In this document: one piece after another, positions 25,140-34,623 of the stretch
Position numbering within the stretch: the stretch's first letter is position 1
Layout: each line of letters starts with the position of its first letter
Source: an uncultured Bacteroidota bacterium
GTDB lineage: Bacteria; Bacteroidota; Bacteroidia; Bacteroidales; F082
Assembly (NCBI GenBank): GCA_903957365.1
Contig: CAJBPB010000276.1
Coordinates: 18,874 to 82,873 of the forward strand
DNA length: 64,000 nt
Reading direction: 5' to 3'
Translations under genes and position numbers: made by a program
Notes under the pieces: model-generated
Databases searched by the model: none
Seen by the model: only the letters and a program-made list of their open reading frames with translations
Told to the model about the DNA's origin: nothing

Positions 25140-27770
25140 ATGACTTCAGCGCAAATACGCACTACATTTCTCGGGTTTTTTCAGTCAAAACAACATCAGA
25201 TTGTTCCTTCAGCACCTATCGTTGTAAAAGATGATCCAACACTGATGTTCACCAATGCCGGAATGAATCAGTTCAAAGAAATATTTCTTGGTAATATGCC
25301 AGCTAAATTTAACCGCATTGCTGATACACAGAAATGTTTGCGCGTTTCGGGTAAGCACAATGATCTTGAAGAGGTCGGATACGATACCTATCATCACACA
25401 ATGTTTGAAATGCTGGGCAACTGGTCGTTTGGAGATTATTTTAAACAGGAAGCCATCGATTGGGCCTGGGAACTTTTGGTTGATGTTTTGAAGATTGATA
25501 AAAACCGTTTATACGTCACTGTTTATGGTGGCGATAAAACAGATGGACTCGAACGTGATAATGAAGCGTTCGATTTCTGGAGAAAACATGTGCCGGAAGA
25601 CCGGATTCTTTTTGGGAGTAAAAAAGATAATTTCTGGGAAATGGGCGATTCTGGTCCCTGTGGTCCCTGCTCAGAGATTCATGCCGATATTCGTAGTGAT
25701 GCTGAGAGGGCAGCCATTGATGGTAAGACCCTGGTTAACAATGATCATCCTTTGGTAATTGAGATTTGGAATCTTGTATTTATTGAGTTCAACAGGATGT
25801 CGAATGGTAGTCTTACAAAATTACCTGCACAACATGTTGATACAGGGATGGGCTTCGAACGATTGACAATGGTCTTACAGGAAAAAAAGTCGAATTATGA
25901 TACAGATATTTTCCAGCCAATAATTCAGGAGATAGCTGGTTTAGCAGGTGTTGTTTATGGTGTTGATCCGCAAAAAGATATCGCTATGCGCGTTATTGCT
26001 GATCATTTGCGGGCCGTCAGTTTCGCAATTGCCGATGGACAAATACCATCGAATAATGGTGCAGGATATGTAATACGCCGCATTTTGCGTCGGGCTGTGC
26101 GTTACGGTTACACTTTTCTTGGATTTGAGGAGCCCTTCTTCTATAAAATACTGCCGGTACTTTCAGGCCAGATGGGAGGTAATTTTCCTGAAATAGTATC
26201 TCAACTTGAACTTGTTTCCAAAGTAATTTTCGAAGAGGAAAATTCGTTTTTAAGGACTCTCTCTCATGGTATAAGAAAATTCGAACATTTTGTGAAAAGT
26301 AATCCAGATCAGAAAATAGTAGACGGAAACTTTGCTTTTGAACTGTTCGATACCTATGGCTTTCCTGTCGATCTCACAAAACTTCTCGCAAAAGAGAAGA
26401 ATCTGGATGTTGATCTTGAAGGATTTCAGTTAAAACTTGAAGAACAGAAAAACCGTTCGCGTAAAGCCGCTGAGGTAGCAGCCGGAGATTGGGTTATTAT
26501 CAATGATAAGATTGTTAAAACAGAATTTGTCGGATATTCTGTAATTGAATCCAAAGCAAGAATAATTCGTTACAGGCAGGTGGTTACAAAAAAACTATCT
26601 TATTTTGAGATTGTTCTCGACCATACACCCTTTTATGCCGAATCGGGTGGTCAGGTTGGTGATACTGGTGTCTTAAAAGACTGTGAAGAAACCATCGAAA
26701 TATTCAATACCCTCAAAGAAAATAACCTGATAGTTCATCTGTCAGAAAAAATACCTCAGAATATTGAAAATGAATTTATTTGCTCTGTAAATGCCACACG
26801 CCGGCAAAAGATTATGATTAATCATAGTGCTACACATTTAATGCATGCCGCATTGCGTATAGTTCTTGGAACACATGTGGAACAAAAAGGATCACTGGTT
26901 GATGATGAACGGCTTCGTTTTGATTTCAGTCATTTTGGAAAAATGACAACCGATGAGATCAGACGGGTTGAAACCATAGTAAACGGTAAAATAAGGGAAA
27001 ATATTCAAGGCAATATTGCCCAGGACGTGCCAATTGAACATGCAAAGGAAATGGGTGCTATGGCTCTGTTCGGTGAGAAATATGGTGATTTTGTTCGCGT
27101 TGTTTCGTTCGATCCGGATTATTCTGTTGAACTGTGCGGAGGTACCCATGTAATGGCAACCGGTCAGATTGGTAGTTTCAGAATAATATCGGAAAGTGCC
27201 ATAGCAGCTGGAGTCCGTCGTATAGAAGCAGTAACAGGTCAGTCAGCCGAGTTTTATATTGATAACCAACTGGATCAGTTACAGGGCGTGAAGGAACTAA
27301 TCAAGAGTGCTGGTGATATTGTAAAAAGCACCCAGCAATTGATTGAACAAAACCATGCTTTGCAAAAACAGATCGAAAATCTTTTAAATACAAAGGCAAT
27401 TGAAAAAGCGAAGAGCCTGATTCATTCTGTTGAAATGGTTGGTGAAATCCGTTATGTGGAAGTAATAATGGAAGAGGATATCGAGTTTATAAAAAACGTT
27501 TGCGGACATTTACGTCAGGGTCAGTTAAACCTTATTGTAAGTGTGGGTGGTAAATATGATGGCAAAGTTTCACTTTGTCTGATGATATCTGAAGACCTTG
27601 TGAACAATAAAAACCTTGATGCATCAAAACAAATTCGTGAAGCTGCCAAAGTAATTATGGGTGGCGGAGGTGGTCAAAAACAATTGGCTACAGCAGGTGG
27701 AAAGAATATTGATGGCATCGAAGAAGCCATGATGGTTACAAAAAATTTCGTTATAAGCTTAAATAATTAG
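25140..27770 (+). CDS. alaS: Alanyl-tRNA synthetase
   Basis: 876 residues, the usual size. It charges tRNA-Ala and edits misacylated Ser/Gly. The N-terminal class II catalytic core is recognisable by LMFTNAGMNQFKEIFLG, the central segment by GAGYVIRRILRRAVRYG, and the editing domain by the zinc motifs HSATH and CGGTH; a C-terminal domain ends in the glycine-rich GGGGGQKQLATAGG. I chose ATG 25140: the frame is open further upstream, but that part overlaps the divergent M23 gene and its promoter. A TAAATTTG box 44 nt upstream fits this start. Confidence 0.98.
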   Translation: MTSAQIRTTFLGFFQSKQHQIVPSAPIVVKDDPTLMFTNAGMNQFKEIFLGNMPAKFNRIADTQKCLRVSGKHNDLEEVGYDTYHHTMFEMLGNWSFGDYFKQEAIDWAWELLVDVLKIDKNRLYVTVYGGDKTDGLERDNEAFDFWRKHVPEDRILFGSKKDNFWEMGDSGPCGPCSEIHADIRSDAERAAIDGKTLVNNDHPLVIEIWNLVFIEFNRMSNGSLTKLPAQHVDTGMGFERLTMVLQEKKSNYDTDIFQPIIQEIAGLAGVVYGVDPQKDIAMRVIADHLRAVSFAIADGQIPSNNGAGYVIRRILRRAVRYGYTFLGFEEPFFYKILPVLSGQMGGNFPEIVSQLELVSKVIFEEENSFLRTLSHGIRKFEHFVKSNPDQKIVDGNFAFELFDTYGFPVDLTKLLAKEKNLDVDLEGFQLKLEEQKNRSRKAAEVAAGDWVIINDKIVKTEFVGYSVIESKARIIRYRQVVTKKLSYFEIVLDHTPFYAESGGQVGDTGVLKDCEETIEIFNTLKENNLIVHLSEKIPQNIENEFICSVNATRRQKIMINHSATHLMHAALRIVLGTHVEQKGSLVDDERLRFDFSHFGKMTTDEIRRVETIVNGKIRENIQGNIAQDVPIEHAKEMGAMALFGEKYGDFVRVVSFDPDYSVELCGGTHVMATGQIGSFRIISESAIAAGVRRIEAVTGQSAEFYIDNQLDQLQGVKELIKSAGDIVKSTQQLIEQNHALQKQIENLLNTKAIEKAKSLIHSVEMVGEIRYVEVIMEEDIEFIKNVCGHLRQGQLNLIVSVGGKYDGKVSLCLMISEDLVNNKNLDASKQIREAAKVIMGGGGGQKQLATAGGKNIDGIEEAMMVTKNFVISLNN

Positions 27771-27922
27771 GTTTATAAAGTTTGTATTTTATTTATTATC
27801 AATGCTTTAAATCACATTTTATATTGTTAATAAAAACTTGATTAATTGCGAACTATTTATTTCGTTTCATGTGTTTTTAATATAAATTTACACTGAGCAT
27901 AATGCGGACTTCAATAAACCGT

Positions 27923-27930
27923 TATTTTTG
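27923..27930 (+). promoter_or_regulatory. Promoter -7 box TATTTTTG for the TPR/SPOR-barrel operon
   Basis: Exact TAnnTTTG match, 27 nt before the ATG at 27958. It excludes an upstream in-frame ATG at 27928, which overlaps the box. Confidence 0.5.
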
Positions 27931-27957
27931 CAAGTACTAAGTCATTTTTTTGACCTT

Positions 27958-29208
27958 ATGAAAAAAGCAACACTTCTGTTTTCCATTCTCTTATGCACTA
28001 TGCTGCTCGCCGGCCAGGTGAAGGATAGTTATGAGCTGGAGAATTTTTCCATCATGAGTGATATACAATCTCAGATAACGGATGCCAAGGGATGGTCCAT
28101 GCAGGACAATGGAAAATGGGCATATGGCGATAATCGTATTCCGTTTACTGATAGTCGGACAAATACATCACGTTCAGAAGATGTTGAAGCATTGGGAATA
28201 GATAATTTTATTTCTATTGATTTACGTAAAATCATGATCGATGACAGGCAATACAATGTGCTTGTCAAAAAATATAAAGATGGTGAATATGAGTTCCCAC
28301 TTATTTCTCAAGGTTGGACAAACTATGTCTCATTGGATTTTTATGTTTTTAAAGGCGAGAAACTTGCCGAACTTCTACCGGAAAAGCCACAGTTTAATGT
28401 GATGTATCTTGTTGATCTGGATTGTTTTATATCATCCAAAGTAAAAAATTACGAAAAGAATATTTTTATTGACCCTGATTTGAATCTTAAAAGTAATTCT
28501 ACCGGAGTTGTGAGGGGATTTGATCATAATAAGGGTGGTTACGAGGAGGCAATCATTAGGCAAATTCAGGATGTAAGGGCTGCTATACGGAAGTCAGAGG
28601 GTAATCTTATTCTTGCTGTTTACCCTATTAAAGCCAATGACAGGGAGGTGGTCAGGTTTAAATTTGTGAAAACATACCAGAATGACAATCTTGTTAAAAT
28701 GCAAACTTCGCCCGACAACTGGAAACATCTTTTTGAAGCAAGTTTTTACGAGGTAGATTATTCTACATGGTCGAGTTTTATTCAGGACTCCAAGAATTAT
28801 TTCATTGAAGTTGATAATTCTCCCACAGAATACAGCTCCAACTATAATTGGGGAATCTTACGGTATCAGATTGGAGATTATGTAGGTGCGCTTGAAGCTT
28901 TCAATAAAGCAATTGAAGAAAATCCTGAAACGGATGATTTTATGATCTATTCATATCGTGGAAATACAAAAAGCAAAAGTGGAATGTATTGCGATGCCAT
29001 CGCTGATTTCACTAAGGCAATTGATCTGAAGCCAACAAAGGTAATGGACTATTCAAACTGGGTGAAGAATTATTTCAACCGGGGCGTAGCAAAATTTTAT
29101 TGCGATAATCCGGAAGGCGCCTGTGAAGACTGGAAAAAATCCTATGATTTAGGTTATGGTAGTGCAAGCGAGTATCTGAATAATTACTGCGGACAAAAAA
29201 CTAAATGA
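27958..29208 (+). CDS. Exported TPR protein
   Basis: 416 residues. Signal peptide MKKATLLFSILLCTMLLAG, an N-terminal region of unknown fold (about 30-285) rich in charged and aromatic residues, then two to three TPRs (about 286-400; YQIGDYVGALEAFNKAIEE, CDAIADFTKAIDLKP, NPEGACEDWKKSYDLGY). The last has the PEGACEDWKKA form common in Bacteroidota TPR proteins. It overlaps the following barrel/SPOR gene by 4 bp (ATGA), so the pair is translationally coupled. Probably periplasmic and an assembly or scaffold partner of the barrel; function otherwise unknown. Confidence 0.8.
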   Translation: MKKATLLFSILLCTMLLAGQVKDSYELENFSIMSDIQSQITDAKGWSMQDNGKWAYGDNRIPFTDSRTNTSRSEDVEALGIDNFISIDLRKIMIDDRQYNVLVKKYKDGEYEFPLISQGWTNYVSLDFYVFKGEKLAELLPEKPQFNVMYLVDLDCFISSKVKNYEKNIFIDPDLNLKSNSTGVVRGFDHNKGGYEEAIIRQIQDVRAAIRKSEGNLILAVYPIKANDREVVRFKFVKTYQNDNLVKMQTSPDNWKHLFEASFYEVDYSTWSSFIQDSKNYFIEVDNSPTEYSSNYNWGILRYQIGDYVGALEAFNKAIEENPETDDFMIYSYRGNTKSKSGMYCDAIADFTKAIDLKPTKVMDYSNWVKNYFNRGVAKFYCDNPEGACEDWKKSYDLGYGSASEYLNNYCGQKTK

Positions 29209-30338
29209 TACTTTCAATGACTTTCCGAAGGATTTTCTTTAGTATCATTTTCTTTTCTCTCTGGACAAGCCTTTCTGCCCAGGATAAAATCTCAGTTGAG
29301 CAACAGGGAAAATGGCAAATTGGAGGAGTGTTGGGTTATGCCCAATATTATGGTGATGTCAGTAACAAGTCTTATTTTCAAAAATTTGGAAGTGAATTGG
29401 GCTTCTCAGCATCCGCTTTTGTCCGTTATCATGTAAATGATTTGACGGGAATCGGTTTTAATATTCACAGCGGTAGAATAACTGGCACCAAAAATAATTT
29501 CTCTGATGGTACAGCAGCAAATCTCACTTTTTCAGGAAGTGTTTTTAATTTTGATGTACACTCCTATTTATCTATAAGTAATTTGTTTTGGGGAATTACA
29601 TCTACGAGAAATTTGAATATTTATGGTACACTTGGGTTGGGTTTTATGAGATGGAGTAGTAATTTGCAGGATAAAGTGACTCTCGATTTTATTTTTGTGG
29701 ATAACCGTAACAGAATTGACGGTGCAGGGTTTGGCACTTCTGCTGCATATTTTCCAATGACTTTAGGTATGGAGTATAAACTCACCAAGGGATTGAGCGC
29801 TACATTTGAAGGTACTTTGTGTACCGTCTTCTCTGATGATGTTGATAATTATACGGGTGGATTTTCGAAGGATATGTTGTCGTTTACTTCTTTCGGTTTA
29901 TCCTATCGTTTTGGTCAGAAAGGAACGACTGCCAAAAAGCATGAAACTACTGTCCGGCAAACTGAGCCGGTTGCGGTAATTGATTATGATGTTTTCAAGT
30001 CAAAGGCTGTTCAATCAACAGGTTCGATTCAGGCACTTACCATTACAGAACCTAAGGTTGAGAATATCAAATCATTTGAATTTCGTGTTCAAATTTTGGC
30101 AAAAACCAATCGGGTTGAGAATGTTAAACGTTATTTCCCACAGGTTACTTTTGATTATGCGATCCGTGAAAACAGTTTTGGAGGTATTTACCGTTATTCA
30201 ACTGGTAGCTTTACTAGTTTCAGGGAAGCAGAATCTTATAGTCAAACGATGCGAAGCAGAGGGATTGGAGACGCTTTCGTTGTTGCTTACGAAAATAATA
30301 TCCGGATAAATATCACCAAAGAAATGAGGCTAAAATAG
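29205..30338 (+). CDS. Outer-membrane barrel protein with C-terminal SPOR domain
   Basis: 377 residues. A signal peptide ends near LSAQD; about 30-240 alternate beta strands typical of a small outer-membrane barrel (GGVLGYAQYYGDVSN, GLGFMRWSS, FGLSYRFGQK). After a linker, residues about 290-370 form a SPOR-like domain: FEFRVQILAKT, then GGIYRYSTGSFTSFREAES, then GDAFVVAYEN. SPOR domains bind denuded septal glycan strands. The gene overlaps the TPR gene by 4 bp. An outer-membrane-to-wall tether is the inferred role. The start may alternatively be ATG 29217. Confidence 0.78.
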   Translation: MILSMTFRRIFFSIIFFSLWTSLSAQDKISVEQQGKWQIGGVLGYAQYYGDVSNKSYFQKFGSELGFSASAFVRYHVNDLTGIGFNIHSGRITGTKNNFSDGTAANLTFSGSVFNFDVHSYLSISNLFWGITSTRNLNIYGTLGLGFMRWSSNLQDKVTLDFIFVDNRNRIDGAGFGTSAAYFPMTLGMEYKLTKGLSATFEGTLCTVFSDDVDNYTGGFSKDMLSFTSFGLSYRFGQKGTTAKKHETTVRQTEPVAVIDYDVFKSKAVQSTGSIQALTITEPKVENIKSFEFRVQILAKTNRVENVKRYFPQVTFDYAIRENSFGGIYRYSTGSFTSFREAESYSQTMRSRGIGDAFVVAYENNIRINITKEMRLK

Positions 30339-30513
30339 ACTTGTTCAAACGTTTGTCTGGATTTTTCCCGAATGAAATTTTTTGTTTTAAATGAGCCATA
30401 TCAACATAAAAGTGTTGGTTCTGGTTGACCAAAATATCATTTGAAAGGAATACTTCTCATCTGTTTGTTAGAATAATAGATTATTGTAATCAGACATTTA
30501 TAATTTTATTTTT

Positions 30514-33231
30514 CTATTCATCTTGATCTTCATCTTCAGTTTCTTCCAGTTTATCACTCTCCCGTTCTTTACGGACCTTTACAATCGGATTATCAGATGT
30601 TCCTGTTACCGACAAGGGAATGCCAACAATACCCATAGGTGGTAATCCCAGCCTGACGAATAAATTCAATTTTCCATCAAGTGAAGTTTGTCCTGAGAAG
30701 GTAGGCCGAAAACCGAAAACTTTCATTTTAGTTTTTTCAATCGTAATGATATTGTTAGCAATGGATGAATTGATAATCACAGCTTTAAGGTTTGGGTCAT
30801 TGATACTGTCACGGCCAACGGCTTTGCCAACTTCACTGAATAATTTGTACCCTTTCATTTTTACGTTTTCGAGTCTTATGAATCCTTTACCGTTAATACT
30901 CGGATAGATTGCTTCCATATTTTCGTTTAACTTTCCTTTCAATGCATACTCCATACTAATCAATCCTTCGGCATCAGCAGCTGAAGAGACCATTTCTTTG
31001 AATATTGGTATTTCATTATAAGCCCTTTTAATATCGAATGAATCAGCTTTCATTGAAAAATCGAAGATTGCACGTGACTCATTCAGAGGGAGATAGGAAG
31101 CGTTGATGAGAATTCTGGTACCGGCAATATCGAAGTGTGTATTTTGAATGGAAAGTTTCGACTTTTTTAATTCTACCTGACCATTGAAGTTTTTGATCGG
31201 TGTTTGCATGTAATCAACAACTTTCACATCCGCGGTTAAAGTAAGATTCAAATTCTCAGGTAATTGTACCACACCTGAAGTAACAATAGTATCAACCATT
31301 ACCGAATCTGAAGCAAACATAAAATCTTCAATATTCAGTTTCGGACTTCTGATATGAAGATTACCGGTTAACTCATTATTTAACAATGAGTAACCAATGA
31401 AATCCTGCATATATCCTTCCAGAAAAAAGAGATTGTCGCGATAATTCATTTGCGAATTCCTGAGCCAGGCTTTGTCGTTTTCGAATCTCAGCGTTGCTTC
31501 AGGAATAATGAATGGATATGGGTAATCAGGACTACTTAATTCTACTTTTGAAAGACCTAGTGTCCCATGATTTTTTAAATTCTGATAAAGACCTTTTTCG
31601 GCATCTGATTGTTTTCCGTGTAAATCCAGATCTGCTATAAGTAGTCCGGTGACACTATAATTCTCAACAGCAAAAACCTGATAAATATTATTAAGATTTA
31701 GTGTGCCTTTTGCTGTGATATCATATTGTAAATCATCAAAATTTCTAAGGTTGGTTTTTATTAAAAAGGGTTGTTTTTCGAATAAAAATGATACTGGCTG
31801 GATCTCTATTTCTAAATCGCTCATTTTTCCACTCTTACAGTCAATTCTGGTGTCAATCTCCATCTGCTCAATTGGTTGAGGATAATAAGCTGTTTGTAAT
31901 AAGCCATTGCTTAACCTGATATGACTTTGTAAAACCGGCATTATTGCATTTATCGTATCAAATTTTCCTTCCATATTGGCAGTTAGTTCCAGATTTCCTG
32001 CTAATTTTAACGAATCTAAACCCAGCGCCTGTACCAGAAGCTTTAAGTCAATTTCGCTGACAATACTGGCTTTTAAATAAGGGTTATTCAATCCTTTTGA
32101 TCTGAAATAAATATCAGTTGTTTGCCCGGAAAGATTAAAAGATAAAGTATCAATTCTCAATTCAATGCTATCAAAATTTAAATTATTGATTCGTATGCTG
32201 GCATTTGCCTGAAGGTTTTTAATAGGTTCCGGTGCCAGTTTATGTTGTATATTTCCTTTATTGATTGATAATTGAAGCGACAAATCAGGAGCAACACTGT
32301 TGCTGTCGAGGTACAGACCTTTTAGTCCGATAGTAAGTTTTGATGTCCCGTCAAAATGTGTATTCGCAAACCAATTATCATATTCGGAAGGCATAACTGA
32401 AAAGAAATTGCCAAATTCTGTTACTCCGCAAATGACAGAAAAATCGACATCATATCCGTTTTTCAAAAATTTTGTTGTGCCTGTAAAATTAATAGGTAAT
32501 TTATTGATTAACAGTTCGTTTTTAGAAAAATTTAATTCAAATGGTTCTGTAATTACCTCAGTAACCATCATGGCTTTTATTTGTTTGTTTTCAAAATAAG
32601 TAACGCCATCATACACAAAATCAAATCCTTCTGCATAAATGCCCGATTCAAGTCTGAACATATTATTATCTAGTTTTCCTTTGCCAAGATATTCCAGATC
32701 ATCTATTACCATCAACATTGGAAATGAATCATCTTTATATTTTATTTTACTGTCAGTTACTGTAATTCCTTCGATCGATAAATGCGTTTCTGTGCTTACT
32801 TCATTAACGATTTCGATTTCTTTTTCTCTTTCATAAATGTCATAGTTCGTTTTTCCGTCTTTACCTGTCAGAATATTGAAGTACGATTTATGGAAAAATA
32901 TTTTGTTTATTTCTATCGTTTCTGCAAAAACAGAAGCCATATTGATCCCAAAACTAACTTCTTCTCCACTTACCAACGTGTCATTTTCAAAAGGAGCCGA
33001 TCCTTTCATTGAAAAGTCGTAAATTGTAAATGTAAGATTTGGGAAGTGCTTAAAAAATGACAGATCAGCTTCTTTGAAATTGATTTCGCTTTTGACCATC
33101 TCTTTTGAAAGTGATTTCATCCGTTCTTTTATCGGACCGGGAAATATAATTGGAAGGATGATCATTAAAATTATAACAGATAAAAGACTTATAAATATGT
33201 ATTTTAATATGTTACGTATTTTTTTTTTCAT
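30514..33231 (-). CDS. AsmA-like protein
   Basis: 905 residues with one N-terminal membrane helix (about 8-30) and a very long beta-rich extracytoplasmic part. The start (KEMVKSEINFKEADLSFFKHFPNLTFTIYDFSMKG) is the AsmA N-terminal pattern, and the end (FSGQTSLDGKLNLFVRLGLPPMGIVGIPLSVTGTSDNPIVKV) is the AsmA-like C-terminal pattern. Related AsmA/TamB proteins are bridge-like and help move lipids to, or assemble, the outer membrane. The C-terminus is acidic (EETEDEDQDE). Single gene on the minus strand with a 323-bp upstream gap. Confidence 0.9.
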   Translation of the reverse strand: MKKKIRNILKYIFISLLSVIILMIILPIIFPGPIKERMKSLSKEMVKSEINFKEADLSFFKHFPNLTFTIYDFSMKGSAPFENDTLVSGEEVSFGINMASVFAETIEINKIFFHKSYFNILTGKDGKTNYDIYEREKEIEIVNEVSTETHLSIEGITVTDSKIKYKDDSFPMLMVIDDLEYLGKGKLDNNMFRLESGIYAEGFDFVYDGVTYFENKQIKAMMVTEVITEPFELNFSKNELLINKLPINFTGTTKFLKNGYDVDFSVICGVTEFGNFFSVMPSEYDNWFANTHFDGTSKLTIGLKGLYLDSNSVAPDLSLQLSINKGNIQHKLAPEPIKNLQANASIRINNLNFDSIELRIDTLSFNLSGQTTDIYFRSKGLNNPYLKASIVSEIDLKLLVQALGLDSLKLAGNLELTANMEGKFDTINAIMPVLQSHIRLSNGLLQTAYYPQPIEQMEIDTRIDCKSGKMSDLEIEIQPVSFLFEKQPFLIKTNLRNFDDLQYDITAKGTLNLNNIYQVFAVENYSVTGLLIADLDLHGKQSDAEKGLYQNLKNHGTLGLSKVELSSPDYPYPFIIPEATLRFENDKAWLRNSQMNYRDNLFFLEGYMQDFIGYSLLNNELTGNLHIRSPKLNIEDFMFASDSVMVDTIVTSGVVQLPENLNLTLTADVKVVDYMQTPIKNFNGQVELKKSKLSIQNTHFDIAGTRILINASYLPLNESRAIFDFSMKADSFDIKRAYNEIPIFKEMVSSAADAEGLISMEYALKGKLNENMEAIYPSINGKGFIRLENVKMKGYKLFSEVGKAVGRDSINDPNLKAVIINSSIANNIITIEKTKMKVFGFRPTFSGQTSLDGKLNLFVRLGLPPMGIVGIPLSVTGTSDNPIVKVRKERESDKLEETEDEDQDE

Positions 33232-33554
33232 GATTTGATAGATTATTTCCAGGTTTTAAAAATGGATAATGAAATTGAACGAATGTGTAAAATTAATCAA
33301 TAAACAGGGTGAATTGTGTGCGATATTGTGTAATAATCAATTTAATTCGTAAGATTTATGGCCATATTTCCTTGTAAGACAAAGTAATGTCAATTCAAAA
33401 GCAGAAAAGGTCCGATTTTGGATATCATACACTGATTCAATTAAATAGATTATTAAAATCTGTTTTACTGAAAATTAAAAAGTTATTTGGGAAGAAGGAA
33501 TGAAAAATATTATATAAGCAATCTGGTTTACACAGATTACATGATTGAAGTGAC
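33232..33554. other. Gap upstream of the AsmA-like gene
   Basis: 323 bp. The AsmA promoter must lie here, but I find only a weak minus-strand TAATTTTA. A 38-codon plus-strand ORF (33387-33503) encoding a basic peptide is present without clear expression signals. No terminator or repeat seen. Confidence 0.45.
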
Positions 33555-33947
33555 TCAGAACTGGTCTTTCAGTTTATCGGCCATGATATTTACTAGATTT
33601 TGCAATGGTCGTTTTGCCATCATTGCCAGCATCGGATTAAGATCAGCATTAAGGTTGATTTTAACTTCGGAATGGGTGTTATAATCTCTGATTTCGGAAT
33701 CGAGCGTGAATGTGAAAGGAGATTTACCTTCTGGTTTAAGTGAAATAAATGAAAAAGCTTTCCTTTCCTGAACCCGAAGTTTTAAATCGGTCATTCCTTT
33801 GATAGTGAATGAACAGGTGTCAGTATCTGCCTCCCAGTTTATTACCTGCTCAGGCATGAGCATGCCAAGATTTTGTAAATCAGAAAGAAATGCAAAAACC
33901 TTTTCTGGTTGGGCTTCAATCGATCTCCATTCACTAGTAAATTCCAT
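33555..33947 (-). CDS. SRPBCC (START-like) family protein
   Basis: 130 residues with the SRPBCC/polyketide-cyclase-like pattern: a first strand FTSEWRSIEAQPEKVFAFLSD, then helices and a seven-stranded layout, ending in a long C-terminal helix (LMAMMAKRPLQNLVNIMADKL-like). These helix-grip proteins bind hydrophobic ligands; the ligand here is unknown. It starts 19 bp after pyrE on the same strand and is probably co-transcribed. No catalytic residues can be assigned. Confidence 0.8.
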   Translation of the reverse strand: MEFTSEWRSIEAQPEKVFAFLSDLQNLGMLMPEQVINWEADTDTCSFTIKGMTDLKLRVQERKAFSFISLKPEGKSPFTFTLDSEIRDYNTHSEVKINLNADLNPMLAMMAKRPLQNLVNIMADKLKDQF

Positions 33948-33966
33948 TATATTAAACGTTTAAGTG

Positions 33967-34623
33967 CTATTTATTTTCAAATCGTTTGCTCCATTTCTTT
34001 GGATCGATTTGCCATTCCTTTAAAGAAATTAATTCCTTTTCGTTTAAATAACTGTCTTCAATGGCTTTTTCAAGCAGAGATTCAAAATTTGTAAGCGTAG
34101 TAAGTTCACAATCTGCTTTGTCGAAATTTTCTATTGCCGATTCAAGACCATAGGAGAATATTGCAACCATTCCTTTAACATTGGCACCTACTTCCCGAAG
34201 TGCTTCAACAGCATTCAGACTGCTTCCTCCGGTTGAAACAAGGTCTTCAACTACTATAACAGAATTTCCTTTTTCTACAATTCCTTCAATCTGGTTGGTA
34301 AGCCCATGTGCCTTTTTTTCTGATCTGACATATGCAAAAGGTAAGCCTAATTCCTGTGCAACCAAAACACCCAACGCAATTCCACCTGTCGCTACACCTG
34401 CAATAATGTCAGGTTTTCCATATTTTTCAAGTATAATGTTCACAAATTCCTGACGGATATGTGTGCGAATCTTATGAAACGACAAGGTTATTCTATTATC
34501 ACAATAAATTGGACTGTTCAAACCTGAGGCCCAAACAAAAGGTGATGTTGGATTGAGTTTTATTGCTTTAATTTGCAGTAAAAATCCGGCAAGCGTTAAT
34601 GCAGAATCGGTATTGAATATCAT
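33967..34623 (-). CDS. pyrE: Orotate phosphoribosyltransferase
   Basis: A 218-residue enzyme joining orotate to PRPP to give OMP in pyrimidine synthesis. The PRPP-binding loop VVEDLVSTGGSSLNAVEAL, the orotate-region motif WASGLNSPIYCDNR and GVATGGIALG are all clear. Its ATG (complement of 34621-34623) overlaps by two bases the ATG of the divergent NUDIX gene, within CATG. A TACCTTTG promoter box ends only 4 nt before the ATG, suggesting a leaderless transcript. Followed by the SRPBCC gene. Confidence 0.97.
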   Translation of the reverse strand: MIFNTDSALTLAGFLLQIKAIKLNPTSPFVWASGLNSPIYCDNRITLSFHKIRTHIRQEFVNIILEKYGKPDIIAGVATGGIALGVLVAQELGLPFAYVRSEKKAHGLTNQIEGIVEKGNSVIVVEDLVSTGGSSLNAVEALREVGANVKGMVAIFSYGLESAIENFDKADCELTTLTNFESLLEKAIEDSYLNEKELISLKEWQIDPKKWSKRFENK

